From NCBI GenBank assembly GCA_933228675.1, contig OW121743.1:53103828-53167827 (forward strand): a stretch of DNA of 64,000 nt. The letters are read 5' to 3'. Below the pieces are notes generated by a model. It did no database searches, was not told the origin of the DNA, and saw nothing but the letters and a program-made list of their open reading frames with translations. The position numbers were made by a program, and so were the translations under genes. This document shows, piece by piece, positions 44,770 through 56,388 of the stretch. How positions within the stretch are numbered: the first letter of the stretch is position 1; each line of letters starts with the position of its first letter. Source of the stretch: Stomorhina lunata. Lineage: Eukaryota > Arthropoda > Insecta > Diptera > Rhiniidae.

Positions 44770-47700
44770 TCGAAAACTTAAGATATCGAAGTTTTTATTT
44801 AAAAAATTTAATTAAATTTTTTTATTAAAAATCTTAAGATATCGAAGTTTTTATATTAAAAATCATATGATATCAAAGTTTTAGTAAGTTAAGAAAAACT
44901 TACGCTACAGAAGTTTTTATATCAAAACACTTACGATATCGCAGTTTTTCTTTTACAAAACTTACGATATCAAAGTATTGCCATTAGAAAACTTACGATA
45001 TCGAAGATTTTCCATTAAATAACTAATGATATCAAAGCTTTTCTATGAAAAAACTTAAGGTATTGAAATTTTTCTATAAAAAAACTTACGATCTAGAAGT
45101 TTTTATATTAAAACACTTACGATATCAAAGTTTTTATATTAAAAAACATACGGTATCAAAGTTTTTCTATGAAAAACTTATGATATTGAAGTTGTTCTGT
45201 GAAAGAACTTACGGTATCGAAGTTTTTCTATGAAAAAAAACTTACGATATTGAAATTTTTATACTAAGCAACTTACGATATTAAAGTTTGCCTTTTACAA
45301 AACTTACGATATCAAAGTTTTTCTATGATAAAGCTTATATATATGATATTGAAGTTTTTTTTTTATAAAAAAAAAACTTAAGTTATTGAAGTTTTTTTAT
45401 GAAAAAAAAACTTACGATATTGATGTTTCTATATTAAGGAACTTACGATATCAAGGTTTTTCTTTAACAAAACTTATGATATCGAAGATTCTCCATTAAA
45501 GAACTTTATATGAAAAAATTTAACGATATTTTCTAATAAAAACTTACGATAATAAAGTTTTTCTATAAGAAACCTACGATATCAACGTTTTCTTTTACAA
45601 AACATACGTTATAAAAGTTTTTCTTATACAAAACTTTCTTTATGAAAAAAATACGATATTAAAGTTTTTCTATGAAAAAACTTATCATATAGAAGTTTTT
45701 TATATTAAGAAACTTACGATATCGATGTTTGTCTTTTACAAAAATTACGATATTGAATTTTTGCTATTAGGAAACTTACGATATCGAATATTTTTCATTA
45801 AAGAAGTTACGATATCAAAGTTTTTCTATGATAAATATTGCAATATTAAAGTTTTTCTATGAAAAAATTTACGATATTCTAGTTTTTCTATGAAAAAATT
45901 TACGATATTAAAGTTTTTCTACAAAAAAAATTATGATATAGAAGTTTTTATATTAAGAAACTTACATAATAGAAGTTTTTCTTTTACAAAAATTGCGATA
46001 TTGAAGTTTTGCTATTAGGAAACTTATGATATCGAAAAACCTTGCGATATCAAAGATATTCAATGCAAAACTTACGAAATCAAAGTTTCTCTATGAAAAA
46101 TCTACGATATCTACGATAAGTTTTTCTATAAAAAAACTAACGATATCGAAGTTTTTCTATGAAAAAACTTACGATATAGAAGTTTTTTATATTAAGAAAC
46201 TTACGATATCGAAGTTTTTCTTTTACAAAAATTACGATATTGAATTTTTGCTATTAGGAAACTTACAATATCGAATATTTTTCATTAAAGAAATTACGAT
46301 ATCAAAGTTTTTCTATGATAAATATTACAATATTAAAGTTTTTCTGTGAAAAATTTACGATATTCAAGTGTTTCTATGACAAAATTTACGATATTAAAGT
46401 TTTTCTAAAAAAAAACTTACGATATAGAAGTTTTTATATTAAGAAACTTACGATATAGAAGTTTTTCTGCGATATTGAAGATTTGCTATTAGGAAACTAA
46501 TGATATCGAAAAACCTTACGATATCAAAGTTATTTAATGAAAAATCTACGATATTGAAGTTTTTCTATAAAAAAACTAACGATATCGAAGTTTTTCTATG
46601 AAAAAACTTACGATATAGAAGTTTTTTATGTTAAGAAACTTACGATATCGATGTTTTTCTTTTACAAAAATTACGATATTGAATTTTTGCTATTAGGAAA
46701 CTTACGATATCGAATATTTTTCATTTAAGAAGTTACGATATCAAAGTTTTTCTATGATAAATATTACAATATTAAAGTTTTTCTGTGAAAAATTTACGAT
46801 ATTCAAGTTTTTCTATGACAAAATTTACGATATTAAAGTATTTCTAAAAAAAACTTACGATATAGAAGTTTTTATATTAAGAAACTTACATTATAGAAGT
46901 TTTTCTTTTACAAAAATTACGGTATCAAATAATACAATATTAAAGTTTTTCTATGAAAAAATTTACGATATTCAAGTTTTTCTATGAAAAAATTTACGAT
47001 ATTAAAGTTTTTCTATAAAAAAAAACTTACGATATAGAAGTTTTATATTAAGAAATTTACAATATCGTAGATATTCTTTTATAAAACTTACGATATTAAA
47101 GTTTTGCTGTAAGAAAACTTACGATATCGAAAATTTCATATTAAGGATCTTACGATATCAAAGTTTTTCTATGAAAAAACTTTCGATATTGAAGTTTTTT
47201 TTTTTTTTTCTATGACAAAACTGAAGATATTGAAGTTTTTCTATAAAAAAATTACGATATATTAGTTTTTCTTTTAGAAAACTTAAATTCTTCTTTTACA
47301 CAACTTACGATATCGAAGTTTTTCTATTAAAAAAACTCACGAAATTTAAGTTTTTTTTTTTATAGAAATGTTTACGATATAAAAGTTTTTATATAGAAAA
47401 ATTTACGATATCGAAGTAATTCTATAAAAAAAATTGCAATATCAAAATTTTAATTAAAAAAAATTCACTATATCAAAGTTATTCTATAAAAAAATTTACG
47501 ATATTAGAGTTTATCCATAAAAAATTTTAATATTTAGTTTTTTTTTATAGAAAATTTTGCGAAAAAAAAACTTACGATATAGAAGTTTTTATATTAAGAA
47601 ACTTACATTATAGAAGTTTTTCTTTTACAAAAATTACGGTATCAAATAATACAATATTAAAGTTTTTCTATGAAAAAATTTACGATATTCAAGTTTTTCT

Positions 47701-48590
47701 ATGAAAAAATTTACGATATTAAAAAAAAAACTTACGATATAGAAGTTTTATATTAAGAAATTTACAATATCGTAGATATTCTTTTATAAAGCTTACGATA
47801 TTAAAGTTTTGCTATAAGAAAACTTACGATATCGAAAATTTCATATTAAGGATCTTACGATATCAAAGTTTTTCTATGAAAAAACTTTCGATATTGAAGT
47901 TTTTTTTTTTTCTATGACAAAACTGAAGATATTGAAGTTTTTCTATAAAAAAAAACTTACGATATATTAGTTTTTCTTTTAGAAAACTTACGATATATAA
48001 GTTCTTCTTTTACAAAACTTACGATATCGAAGTTTTTCTATTAAAAAAACTCACGAAATTTAAGTTTTTTTTTATAGAAATGTTTACGATATAAAAGTTT
48101 TTATATAGAAAAATTTACGATATCGAAGTAATTCTATAAAAAAAATTGCAATATCAAAATTTTAATTAAAAAATATCACTATATCAAAGTTATTCTATAA
48201 AAAAATTTACGATATAAGAGTTTATCCATAAAAAATTTTAATATTTAGTTTTTTTATAGAAAATTTTGCGATATGGAATTTTTTTTTTTTGCAAGAAAAA
48301 TTCAGGATTTTAAAATTTTTCTATAGGAAAATTTACGATATGAATTTATTTCCATAAAAAAATTTACAATGATAATACTCTTATAGAATTATTTACGACA
48401 TAGGAGTTTATCTTTCGAAACATTTACGATATCGATATTTTTCTGTAGAAAAATTTTTGATATTAAAATTGCTCTTTAGAAAAATTTACGATATTGAGGT
48501 TTTTTAATAGAAAAATTTATGAAACAGAGTTTTTCTCTGTATAAATTACGATTTCAAAGTTTTTCTTTTAAAAAATGTGTGATATCAAAG
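44770..48590. repeat. ~30-bp minisatellite (ACTTACGATATCGAAGTTTT) with higher-order units
   Basis: About 120 diverged units of ~29-31 bp (CTTACGATATCGAAG, TTTTTCTATGAAAAAA). Blocks of about 430-480 bp recur around 45700, 46170 and 46620 (TTTTTGCTATTAGGAAAC block). A ~710-bp block at 46850-47560 is repeated at 47566-48260. Confidence 0.88.
46850..48260 (+). repeat. ~710-bp tandem duplication inside the array
   Basis: GAAGTTTTATATTAAGAAAT occurs at 47037 and 47742. Between them are shared rare strings (TACAATATCGTAGATATTC, ATTTCATATTAAGGATC, AAGTTTATCCATAAAAA). The two copies differ by a few indels, for example in T-runs. Confidence 0.88.
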
Positions 48591-48596
48591 TTTATA

Positions 48597-48835
48597 TCTG
48601 TGGCTTGGTGCTAAAAGGGCCAATGTAAAAAACAACAGTTTTGAGACAATTTGATTTAAAGTATTAATTTTTCATATAAACAGGGCCCAGGAAAACCCTT
48701 ATACATCTGTTTTGAGTTAAGTTAAAGATTAGCTTTTGGAGCCAAATAAAAGAGGACGAAGAATGAAACCTAATGCAATGATTAACTCAAAATAGCCAAA
48801 AATTGAGATTGACCCTTTTAGCACCAAGCCACAGA
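48597..48835. mobile_element. 239-bp MITE with TCTGTGGCTTGG ends
   Basis: TCTGTGGCTTGGTGCTAAAA and its inverted partner at the right end extend to about 26 bp with one difference (GGGCCAAT versus GGGTCAAT). TATA occurs on both flanks (48593-48596, 48836-48839), so the duplication may be TATA or TA. Inserted at the edge of the minisatellite. Confidence 0.7.
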
Positions 48836-48893
48836 TATATAGAAGATTTCGCGATATAAGAGTTGTAAAGAAAATTTAAAAATTTTTAATGTG

Positions 48894-49238
48894 GTGTATT
48901 GCACTAAGATCCCAATTTATTACAATTATTTATTATTGATGGTCGTGAGTTCGAGTCGGGCTTAGGTTCATGTCATAAATTATTTTTTATTATTCTAATA
49001 AATATTTTTTTGATGAAACCAAAGAATGTTAGTGGGGAAACCTTTCCTCGGCGCCTTTCGATGGTTGGTTAGGCCATCTTATCAGGAGAATTATTCCAAA
49101 TTCTAGACATGATGATGAGATGGCCTAACCAAACGCGTCTAGCAAAGGTTTCCCCACCAACATTTTTTGGTTTTATCGAAAAACTATTTATTGCAATAAT
49201 AAATAATTGTAATAAATTGGGATCTTAGTGCAATACAC
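48894..49238. mobile_element. Decayed relative of the hammerhead foldback element
   Basis: Imperfect inverted arms from GTGTATTGCACTAAGATCCC (48894) and its mirror ending at 49238. The arms share GATCCCAA, TTATTTATTA, GGGGAAACC and ATGGTTGGTTAGGCCATC with the perfect foldback at 2239-2697. The left arm holds an extra ~70 bp (48939-49010) containing GAGTTCGAGTC, a box-B-like string. Confidence 0.75.
49046..49150. other. Two decayed hammerhead motifs
   Basis: Minus strand 49090-49046 reads TTCTC-CTGATAA, stem II GATGG/CCATC, GAAAG-GCGCC, GAGGA. The core A in place of G (CTGATAA) and the lost cleavage triplet (GCC for GTC) should inactivate it. Plus strand 49104-49150 reads TGATGAGATGGCCTAACC and then AAACGCGTC, lacking the 3' strand of stem II. 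Both are remnants. Confidence 0.65.
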
Positions 49239-50542
49239 TACAGCAAAACTTTTTAATTAAATGTTTAATGTCCCACAATTTTTGATAAACCTTTTGAAAA
49301 TTTATTTACATTTAAAATTTTCTTTCAAAAATTTACATGTTTTAAATTTTGTTTGTTTTGAAGGAAAATCACCTTAAGTTTATTTAAAATTTTATTTGAC
49401 CTTTCATTGAAATTTCCTTGTTAACACAATATAAAAAAAGACATTTCATCTCTCATCTTTAAACTTAACCCGAATAAAAAGTGAAAGCATTTTGCCTAAA
49501 ACTCAATAAAAAAAAAACAATTTTTGCGTTTAATATTGGCATTTAAAAAAATTAAATGGCTACAAAGAAAAATTCTAAAAAACTTTTCCGTTTTTTTTTT
49601 TTTTTTTTAAACATATTTGTTTTCGGCCACAAGCTGTCTACATGGTCCATAAAATTAACACAACAATTTCGACCAAAAGAATTTTATGACCTTGGTTTTT
49701 AAATATGCCAACAAACAATTTTAGGCTTTAATTTAGAAATTCTTGCTATTACCACTTGAGGGCTTTAATAAGATATTAGAGAAAAGGCAAACAAAATTAT
49801 TTGAGGTTTCCCTTTTAACCAAACACAAAAAAAAATTGTTCGAAACATTTTATGGAAAATATAACAAATTTAAATAACCTTTTCTCCTACTCAAATATAA
49901 ACGAAAAGCAAAAATATAGATAGAATAAATAAATTTTAATGAATAGAATTATAAGAGGCTTTTGATCAATTCTTTCTTTTGAACTGACTCATCATCCTGA
50001 CGTCCATGATGCTTAAGCTGGCACAGGCAACCACTCATCTTTTTTTTCGAGATGAGTTTGATGAATGATGGATGGACGGATGGACATTTGAAGAGGTAAA
50101 ATTGGAACAAAAATAATGTAAGAAAATAAATAAACAATTTATGCAAATGTATTATATTTTTTCTTTGTATTGTAATAACTATAAGCATATTTTATTTCTT
50201 TCTAATGGTCATAAACTTAAATTGATTTTCCTGGCCAGTTTGTGTGATATCCTTTACTGCTTCCATGATGAACTTCAATATCCTTTTACCTTGGTTTTGC
50301 TCCATGATAATGATGATGCATCATTTTTTCCGCCTCCATTTTTTGTAATTTGTATATATTTTACCATATGAAATAGTTGTCAGGTTTAGTTTATTTTCAT
50401 TTATATTGAATTTTATTACAAGTTTTTCACTTTTAGTACCTGATGTACAAATTGATGATGTAGTAATTTATTACAATTATTTCGATCATTTGTCAACAAT
50501 AAATATTTAAAAGCATCTGCCAATGATTACGTTGCTAAAATA
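49239..50542. other. Unique DNA
   Basis: A/T-rich, outside the repeat families. Two small GC-richer patches (49985-50035, 50225-50340) have short minus-strand frames. One begins ATGGAGGCGGAAAAAATG (near 50340) and ends at AAG/GTAAAA, but neither is convincing as an exon. A GATGGATGGACGGATGG tract lies at 50068-50085. Confidence 0.4.
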
Positions 50543-51747
50543 GTTTTTTTTAATAAAATTTGGCAATCATTACAAATAGATATTTAAATACTTTTGCAAA
50601 AAACGATGAAAAATTAAAGGGTTTTAGTAAACCCTGTTTAATGTTTTACTTAAGTCAAATAATCATGCTTTAATTGAAGGTTTTACTAAACTGAGGCATA
50701 AAATATAATGATGGGCTTCCACTACCATTAACAATCGGCTTAACCCTCACGTCCACATCACAAGGAGAAACTATAACATTTTTCTATTCATATTAACTAC
50801 ATTTTTATACCCTTCACCACCATAAGTGGAAAGGGTATTATAAGTTTGTGCTGATGTTTGTAACGCATAGAAATGTTTGTCTTAGACCCACCTTTTAGAA
50901 AACCAATAGACTTAGAATCACTTTCTGAGTCGATTTAGCGATGTCCGTCCGTCCGTCCGTCCGTCTGGCTGGCTGGACCCTCATGTAAACCTTGTAATCA
51001 AACTACAGGTCGCAATTCTAAAGATAATTTGATGAAATTTGACACAGATAAGTTTTTTGATAATGGGACCATGGCTATTGAAATTGGTCAAAATCGGTCC
51101 ATTATTTATGGTACCTCCCATAGGTCCCACTTCCCGGAATTGCTATATTGGCCACAAATATCAATATTTTTTCATGAAATTTAAAACAGATACTGCTTAT
51201 GTAAACTTAAATCACTGTATCAAATTTCGTTGAAATCAGTCCACATTTGACCATAGCTCCCATACAAACTCTTCTTCAAAAACGCACTAAATAAGACAAA
51301 AAATCACTCAAACGCTCGTAAATCTAAAGATAATGAACATTTTGAGTTTATTTTATGAATATATACGTTTTCAGAAAATGTTTGTATGATGGCAAAATTT
51401 AGCAAATATTTGTCTTTATACAGGAAAAATAACACCTTTGACCTTAGTGGTGAAGGGTATCGTATGGTCGGCTTGACCGACTATAGCGCTTTCTTACTTG
51501 TTTTTTTTATTAAATTTGGCAATTATTACAAATAGTTATTTTTTAATAGTTTTGCAATAAATGATGATAGATGAAAGGGTCTTAGGAAATCCTTTTGAAT
51601 ATTTTGCTTAAGTCAAATTATGCTGATTTTGTTGAAGGTTTTACTAAACAGAATAATAAGAGATAAAAACATATGTGCAGTAATGGGTTTACAATACCAC
51701 TAACAAGCGGCTTAACCCTCTCGCCCACTTTACGAGTCAAAACTATA
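50543..51747 (+). repeat. Diverged ~240-bp direct repeats flanking a family A copy
   Basis: 50543-50779 and 51500-51747 share, in order, AAATTTGGCAAT, CTTAAGTCAAAT, GAAGGTTTTACTAAAC, CGGCTTAACCCTC and AAACTATAACA. They flank the family A element at 50806-51503 and end at the long-TIR element. Confidence 0.75.
50806..51503 (+). mobile_element. Family A DINE/Helentron-like repeat
   Basis: Uninterrupted copy from TATACCCTTCACCACCATAA (50803-50825) through GTCCGTCCGTCCGTCCGTCT to hairpin GTCGGCTTGACCGAC plus CTTTCTTACTTGTT (51465-51503). It is a useful reference for the empty sites of the mariner (16860) and MITE (26282) insertions. Confidence 0.75.
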
Positions 51748-52775
51748 ACACAGCACAACAAAATAAAAAAAATTTAATGTGCTCTTAAAACCACTATACA
51801 ATTTTGATGTATCATGACTACCTTTGTACAAAAATGGTAAAATTTTCAAATTCTATGGCAAGATTAAAAAAAAATTTTTTTTTTTAAATTGCAATTTTTT
51901 TTAGACGTTTCTTCAAATAATTAATGATAACTCAAAAACTACTAGTCCGATATTATTTAATTAAAATCAGAAAAATTAAGATTTACATAGTCTTTAATTC
52001 GTCTATATATCGCGTTTCAATCGGATCAATAGTATCGGAGTTATAATAAAAAACTTAAGAAAAAAATATATTTTTTACGTAAAAATGACAAAAATTTTCG
52101 TTTTAAAAAAATCATGAAAAATCGAAAAACTTCCAGATTTATTATTTTATCGCATAGCGACATATAATAGCAACAAAATAATATATCGACCATAAAAATC
52201 GATTGATTTTTTCGAATTTATTCACAATTTAGTCAATTCGCTCATTTTCACAAAATTTAAATTTTTTGATATACGCATTATAGCGGGTTTTCAAACGTAT
52301 GAAAAATATAAATTTTCCAATTTCAAGGGGTGCATGTCGGATTATTGTGAGATTTGGTGAGAAACTTCCACCCACAAAATTTTAGTCGAATTGGACAACG
52401 TTAACACGTAGTGCATAGGCCCCAAATCTGAAAAAATAGCGTTTAAATCGAAAAAAATTGTCAAATTTTCAGTTTTTGCAAAATTAAAGCTATTTATTCC
52501 CCCATTTGCAAAAAAGTGGATAATGGTCCTTAGGGCAAACTCAATGAGATTTCCAATAAGCTACATATCTTTAAAATCGGTCAAACAGTTTTCGAGTTAC
52601 TACAATTTGCACTGCCCATTACATGTCCTTGAGGACTTGCCGAGGGCAATTGGTCAAAAAATGTGACTAAGTCAAATCGATGGAATAGATCAAAATTGTA
52701 TTTCATTGTTTTATTCGTTTTTTTATTTTATATTTTATTTTTTAAATTTATTACAACACATAAAATAAGGAAATA

Positions 52776-54055
52776 AAGAGTGCTCTAAATAAAATTTGTA
52801 GTTGGATTTTCTTAAATAAAAATCAAACCTTTTAATATAGAAACTCTTAAAAATACGCAAATATAATGACATATTATACAAAATCATTTAGCATTAAAAT
52901 GTTTACTTAGTACTCGGGTTTTGCAAAATTATCGACTTTTTTCGGAAACCCTCCCATTAAAGATATTACAGTTGCTTCTGATACCTTTTTGGAGCATGTG
53001 TTCCACCTGCGCTTAAAATCGGACATGTTCTTGGAAATCTTTCCTGTGTTCTTCAATTCCTTTTTTACCAGAGCCCAATACCTTTCCACAGGCCGAAGTT
53101 CTGGACAGTTAGGTGGATTTGCCTCTCGTGGTACAAAAATTACATTATTCTTTGAGTACCACTCAAGTGCCTTTTTTCCATAATGGCATGATGCCAAATC
53201 GGGCCAAAAAAATGTAGTCACTCTGTGCTCTCTTAAAAAGGGTAACAGCCGTTTTTGTAGGCACTCCTTTATATAAATTTCTGTGTTTATTGTGCCAGAT
53301 GCCACAAATACTTTACCTTTTTTTGCCACAACTGCAAATAGCTTGCCACACGAGAAACTTCTTAGGGAATTTTGTTTGTTTTTTTGTGCGAAACTCTTGC
53401 CGAACATTGCCCCGTTTATCAGCAACATAAATGTCTTGACCAGGAAGTTGAGAAAAGTCTGCCAGTACGTATGTTTCATCATCCATCACACAACAGGTGT
53501 ATTTTTTTATAAAATCAGACTTCAATTTTTTCGCTCGCTTTTTTGCTTCTAAGTTCTTTATAGCATTGCGATCTGCAACCTTTTGGACTTTGTATGTCTT
53601 CATTCCAGTATAAGCTTTGACTCTATGTGCAAAATTCGTAGCTGTTTTTCTTAAAGAAGTGTTAGGCGCTCTTCGAACGAGTCGCTCGACTTCTTTTGCC
53701 TTACCAATATCTGTAGGACCTTTTTTCCTCCCTGATCCAGGTTTTCTTTCAGTGCTCAGGTTTTCCTTATACCGTCTGATGCCATTAGAAACCGTTCGAG
53801 GGTCAACTTTCAAATTTTTAGCTATTTTTTTAAAAGTCCATGACGGATTTTTTTGAAAAGTTTTAATTATATTTTCACGAACTTTTTTTTCGCAGTCCAT
53901 TTTGATTGAAATAACTATTGAAAATTAATAATTTCTAAAATAATAGTATCTGACATATCTATAGAAACTAACTTGATCAAAAAATAAATTATTTCTTGCA
54001 CTATGGATAAATTTTGTCTAAAATAGAAAATGCATATTTTTTTTAGAACACTCTT
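52776..54055 (-). mobile_element. Nested DD37E Tc1/mariner-like element
   Basis: Ends AAGAGTGCTCTAAA and, reversed, AAGAGTGTTCTAAA enclose 1280 bp, with TA on both sides (52774-52775, 54056-54057). One transposase gene fills it, broken by a single frameshift. Confidence 0.85.
52907..53900 (-). pseudogene. DD37E transposase with one frameshift
   Basis: A Tc1/mariner-superfamily transposase read on the minus strand from ATG at 53900. The helix-turn-helix (FKKIAKNLKVDPRTVSNGIR) is followed by a basic RKPGSGRKKG hook. Catalytic residues are Asp in MDDETYVLADF, Asp in WPDLASCHY and Glu in ELRPVERYW. There are 37 residues between the last two, hence DD37E, a class known from mosquitoes and other arthropods. 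After CSCGKK the frame shifts at a run of seven A (minus strand, near 53320). Removing the extra base would join it to GKVFVASGTINTEIYIKE. The whole ~330-residue protein is otherwise stop-free, so the break is recent, a sequencing error in a homopolymer, or a slippage site. Confidence 0.9.
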
Positions 54056-54113
54056 TAAATAAATAAATATTATAAACTACAAACTTTGGAATTTTCTTTT
54101 ATGACATTTTCTA

Positions 54114-54430
54114 TTATTGAATAACGAAGTGTTGCTTTGAATACTCTGGCAAAAAATCTGCCATCATGTGTGCATCCCAGCGACCCTGGTATCTTTCCTC
54201 CATTGTCCGAATATCTTGGTGAAATCGTTCGCCCTGTTCCTCACTTAAGTCTCCTAGATTTTCAGGAAAACGATCTAAGTGACTGTCAAGGTAATGTAAC
54301 TTAATGCTCATGTTGCACCCAAGATTCTGGAAGTGAGTTAACATCTCTTCAACGTGCGCAACATAACCATCATTCTTGTTATTTCCTAAGAAATGTTGAA
54401 TAACCTACACAAACGAATCCCATGCATTTT
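54114..54430 (-). pseudogene. Conserved transposon-type protein fragment
   Basis: The minus strand reads FLGNNKNDGYVAHVEEMLTH, then LGCNMSIKLHYLDSHLDRFP, ENLGDLSEEQGERFHQDI, and MEERYQGRWDAHMMADF. I recognise this pattern (NMSxKxHxLxSHLxxFPxNxG...EQGExFHQDI...MExRYQGxW) from many uncharacterised insect and other invertebrate proteins. Its enzyme activity is unknown to me. A stop interrupts the upstream part (SFV-stop-VIQHFLGN near 54405), and the frame ends in YSKQHFVIQ instead of the usual W-containing tail. It is the only coding trace of the surrounding long-arm element. Confidence 0.65.
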
Positions 54431-55664
54431 TCTAAATTTCTGACATTGAACTGATAAAATCGGTATCTTTGACCACAGAAATACGTGTTTTGCCCAAAAC
54501 AGTATTTCGCGTACTTGTTTTGCCATACATTTCTCATTCATCCAAAACACTTTGGCAGTACCTGGATATTGTATAGTGGTTTCAAAAGCATCGCATTTTT
54601 TTATTTTGTTGCGTTGTGTAATAGGAAGGTATCCGTCAATTTTAGCGAAATTTTATATGTTATTGTTGACATGTATATTGTAAGTTAAAAAATAAAAAAA
54701 TAAAAAAATTTAAACTAAGTAAAATGTTTTTGTAAATTGTCTTCGGCAAGTCCTCAATGACATGTAATGGCCAGTGAAAATTGTAATAACTCGAAAACTC
54801 TTTAACCGATTTTAAAGGCATGTAGCTTATTGGAAAAACCATTGCCTTTGTACTAAGAACTAGAATCCACATTTTTGCAAAAGGGGGAATAAATAGCTTT
54901 AATTTTGCAAAAACTGAAAATTTGTCAATTTTTTTCGATTTAAAAGCTATTTTTCAGATTTGGGGCTATGAGCTACGTCTTAACGTTGTCCAATTCGACT
55001 AAAATTTTGTGGGTGGAAGTTTCTCACCAAATCTCATAATAATCCGACATGCACCCCTTGAAATTGGAAAATTTATTTTTTCATACGTTTGAAAACCCGC
55101 TATAATGCGTATATCAAACAAAAAACTAAAATTTTGTGAAAATGATCGAATTCACTAAATTGTGAATAAATTCGAAAAAAAATCAGTCGATTTTTATGGT
55201 CGATATCTCATTTTGTTGCTATTATATGTCGCTATGCGATAAAATAATAAATCTGGAAGTTTTTTGCCGTTTTCGATTTTTCATGATTTTTTTTTAAACG
55301 AAAATTTTTGCCATTTTTACATAAAAAATATATTTTTTTCTTAAGTTTTTTATTATAACTCCGATACTATTGATCCGATTGAAACGCACAATATAGACGA
55401 ATTAAAGGTTATGTAAATTAATTTTTTAATTTTTCTGATTTTATTTTAATAATATCGGACTAGTAGTTTTTGAGTTATCATTAATTATTTGAAGAAACGT
55501 CTAAAAAAAATTGCAATTTAAAAAAAAAAATTTAAAAAAATATCTTGCCATAGAATTTAAAAATTTTACCATTTTTGTACAAAGGTAGTCATGATACATC
55601 AAAATTGTATAGTGGTTTTAAGAGCACATGAAATTTTTTTTTATTTTGTTGTGCTGTGTTATTA

Positions 55665-55880
55665 TTTGATAATAGTTTGACTAGCGATTGTTTGATAATT
55701 GTTTGAAGATTTTTCATGATCATTTGATGGTTATTTGGCGACTGTTTGATAGTTTTCTGATGATTGATTGACTGATGACTGTTTGAATATTGAAGGTTGT
55801 TTGATAATTGTTTCACGATTATCTGGTGATTTTTTAATGATTGTTTGTAGTTGTTTGATGATTGGTGACTGTTTAATGTC
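55665..55880. repeat. Decamer-type minisatellite, second array
   Basis: Same loose unit as at 28341-28720 (GATTGTTTGATAATTGTTTG, GATGATTG). It directly abuts the long-arm element on one side and a family B repeat on the other. Confidence 0.6.
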
Positions 55881-56388
55881 ACAAGAAAGTCTTATATGAG
55901 TACCAGTCGGTGTACCAAATTTTGACACAATCGGTCAACATTTGACCATAGCTCCCATATAAAAAACTTACGGAAACACAAAAATAAAGAGGGTTTATGT
56001 CAGTCTGTCCGTCAGATAAAAGCGCGATAGCATTAAGCCGCTAAAGAGCTAGAAGGACAAAATTTTACAAAAGTATTTTCGATATCTTGAGAAAGTTGTT
56101 TATTGATAATGGATGCAATCGGTTCGCATTTAGTTAGAGCTTCCATATAACCCCGCCCCGGAAATCACATTAATGCTGATAAATTGAATACAGTTGTAAT
56201 AGCTATGACGACTATTGGTCAGTATATTAATTTTTATAGGAATCGGTCCATATTTGAAGTACTCCAGTACACCACTATAATGACACTAACGCCAGTTAAA
56301 AGTTGGCAAATTATAAACTAAATTTGACACAATTTGATGGTGGGTATATACGATTAGGCACATCCGAATATAACGCTCTTACTTGTTT
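55881..56388 (+). mobile_element. Family B repeat, 5'-truncated
   Basis: Contains the modules ATTTGACCATAGCTCCCATA and AACCCCGCCCCGG, and the 3' end GATGGTGGGTATATACGATT, hairpin and ACGCTCTTACTTGTTT. About the first 1.2 kb is missing. Confidence 0.65.

Larger units (their letters stand above)
51747..55659. mobile_element. 3.9-kb element with ~0.9-kb inverted arms
   Basis: Arms of about 0.9 kb (51747 to about 52660 and about 54730 to 55659) are inverted copies differing by scattered changes. Ends read ACACAGCACAACAAAATAAA with TA on both flanks (51745-51746, 55660-55661). The centre holds a transposon-type protein fragment (54114-54430, minus) and a nested DD37E element (52776-54055). Without the nested element it is about 2.6 kb. 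Superfamily unresolved: the TA duplication favours Tc1/mariner-like or another TA-targeting group. Confidence 0.8.

Noticed and set aside
44202..44781. 187-, 174- and 169-residue periodic proteins
   Set aside because: They arise from a 24-bp tandem repeat open in several frames on both strands; no start context, domain or conserved flanks.
45045..46987. Lys/Phe/Tyr-rich frames with FYEK, FYIKK repeats
   Set aside because: Periodic frames of the ~30-bp minisatellite with no independent support.
49949..50371. Short exons with ATGs in GC-richer patches
   Set aside because: Frames of fewer than 35 useful codons, weak donor and no acceptor; evidence too thin to list as genes.
53313..53482. Programmed -1 frameshift in the DD37E transposase
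   Set aside because: The downstream frame requires +1 (or -2) relative to the upstream frame, not -1, so a simple indel in A7 is the better explanation.
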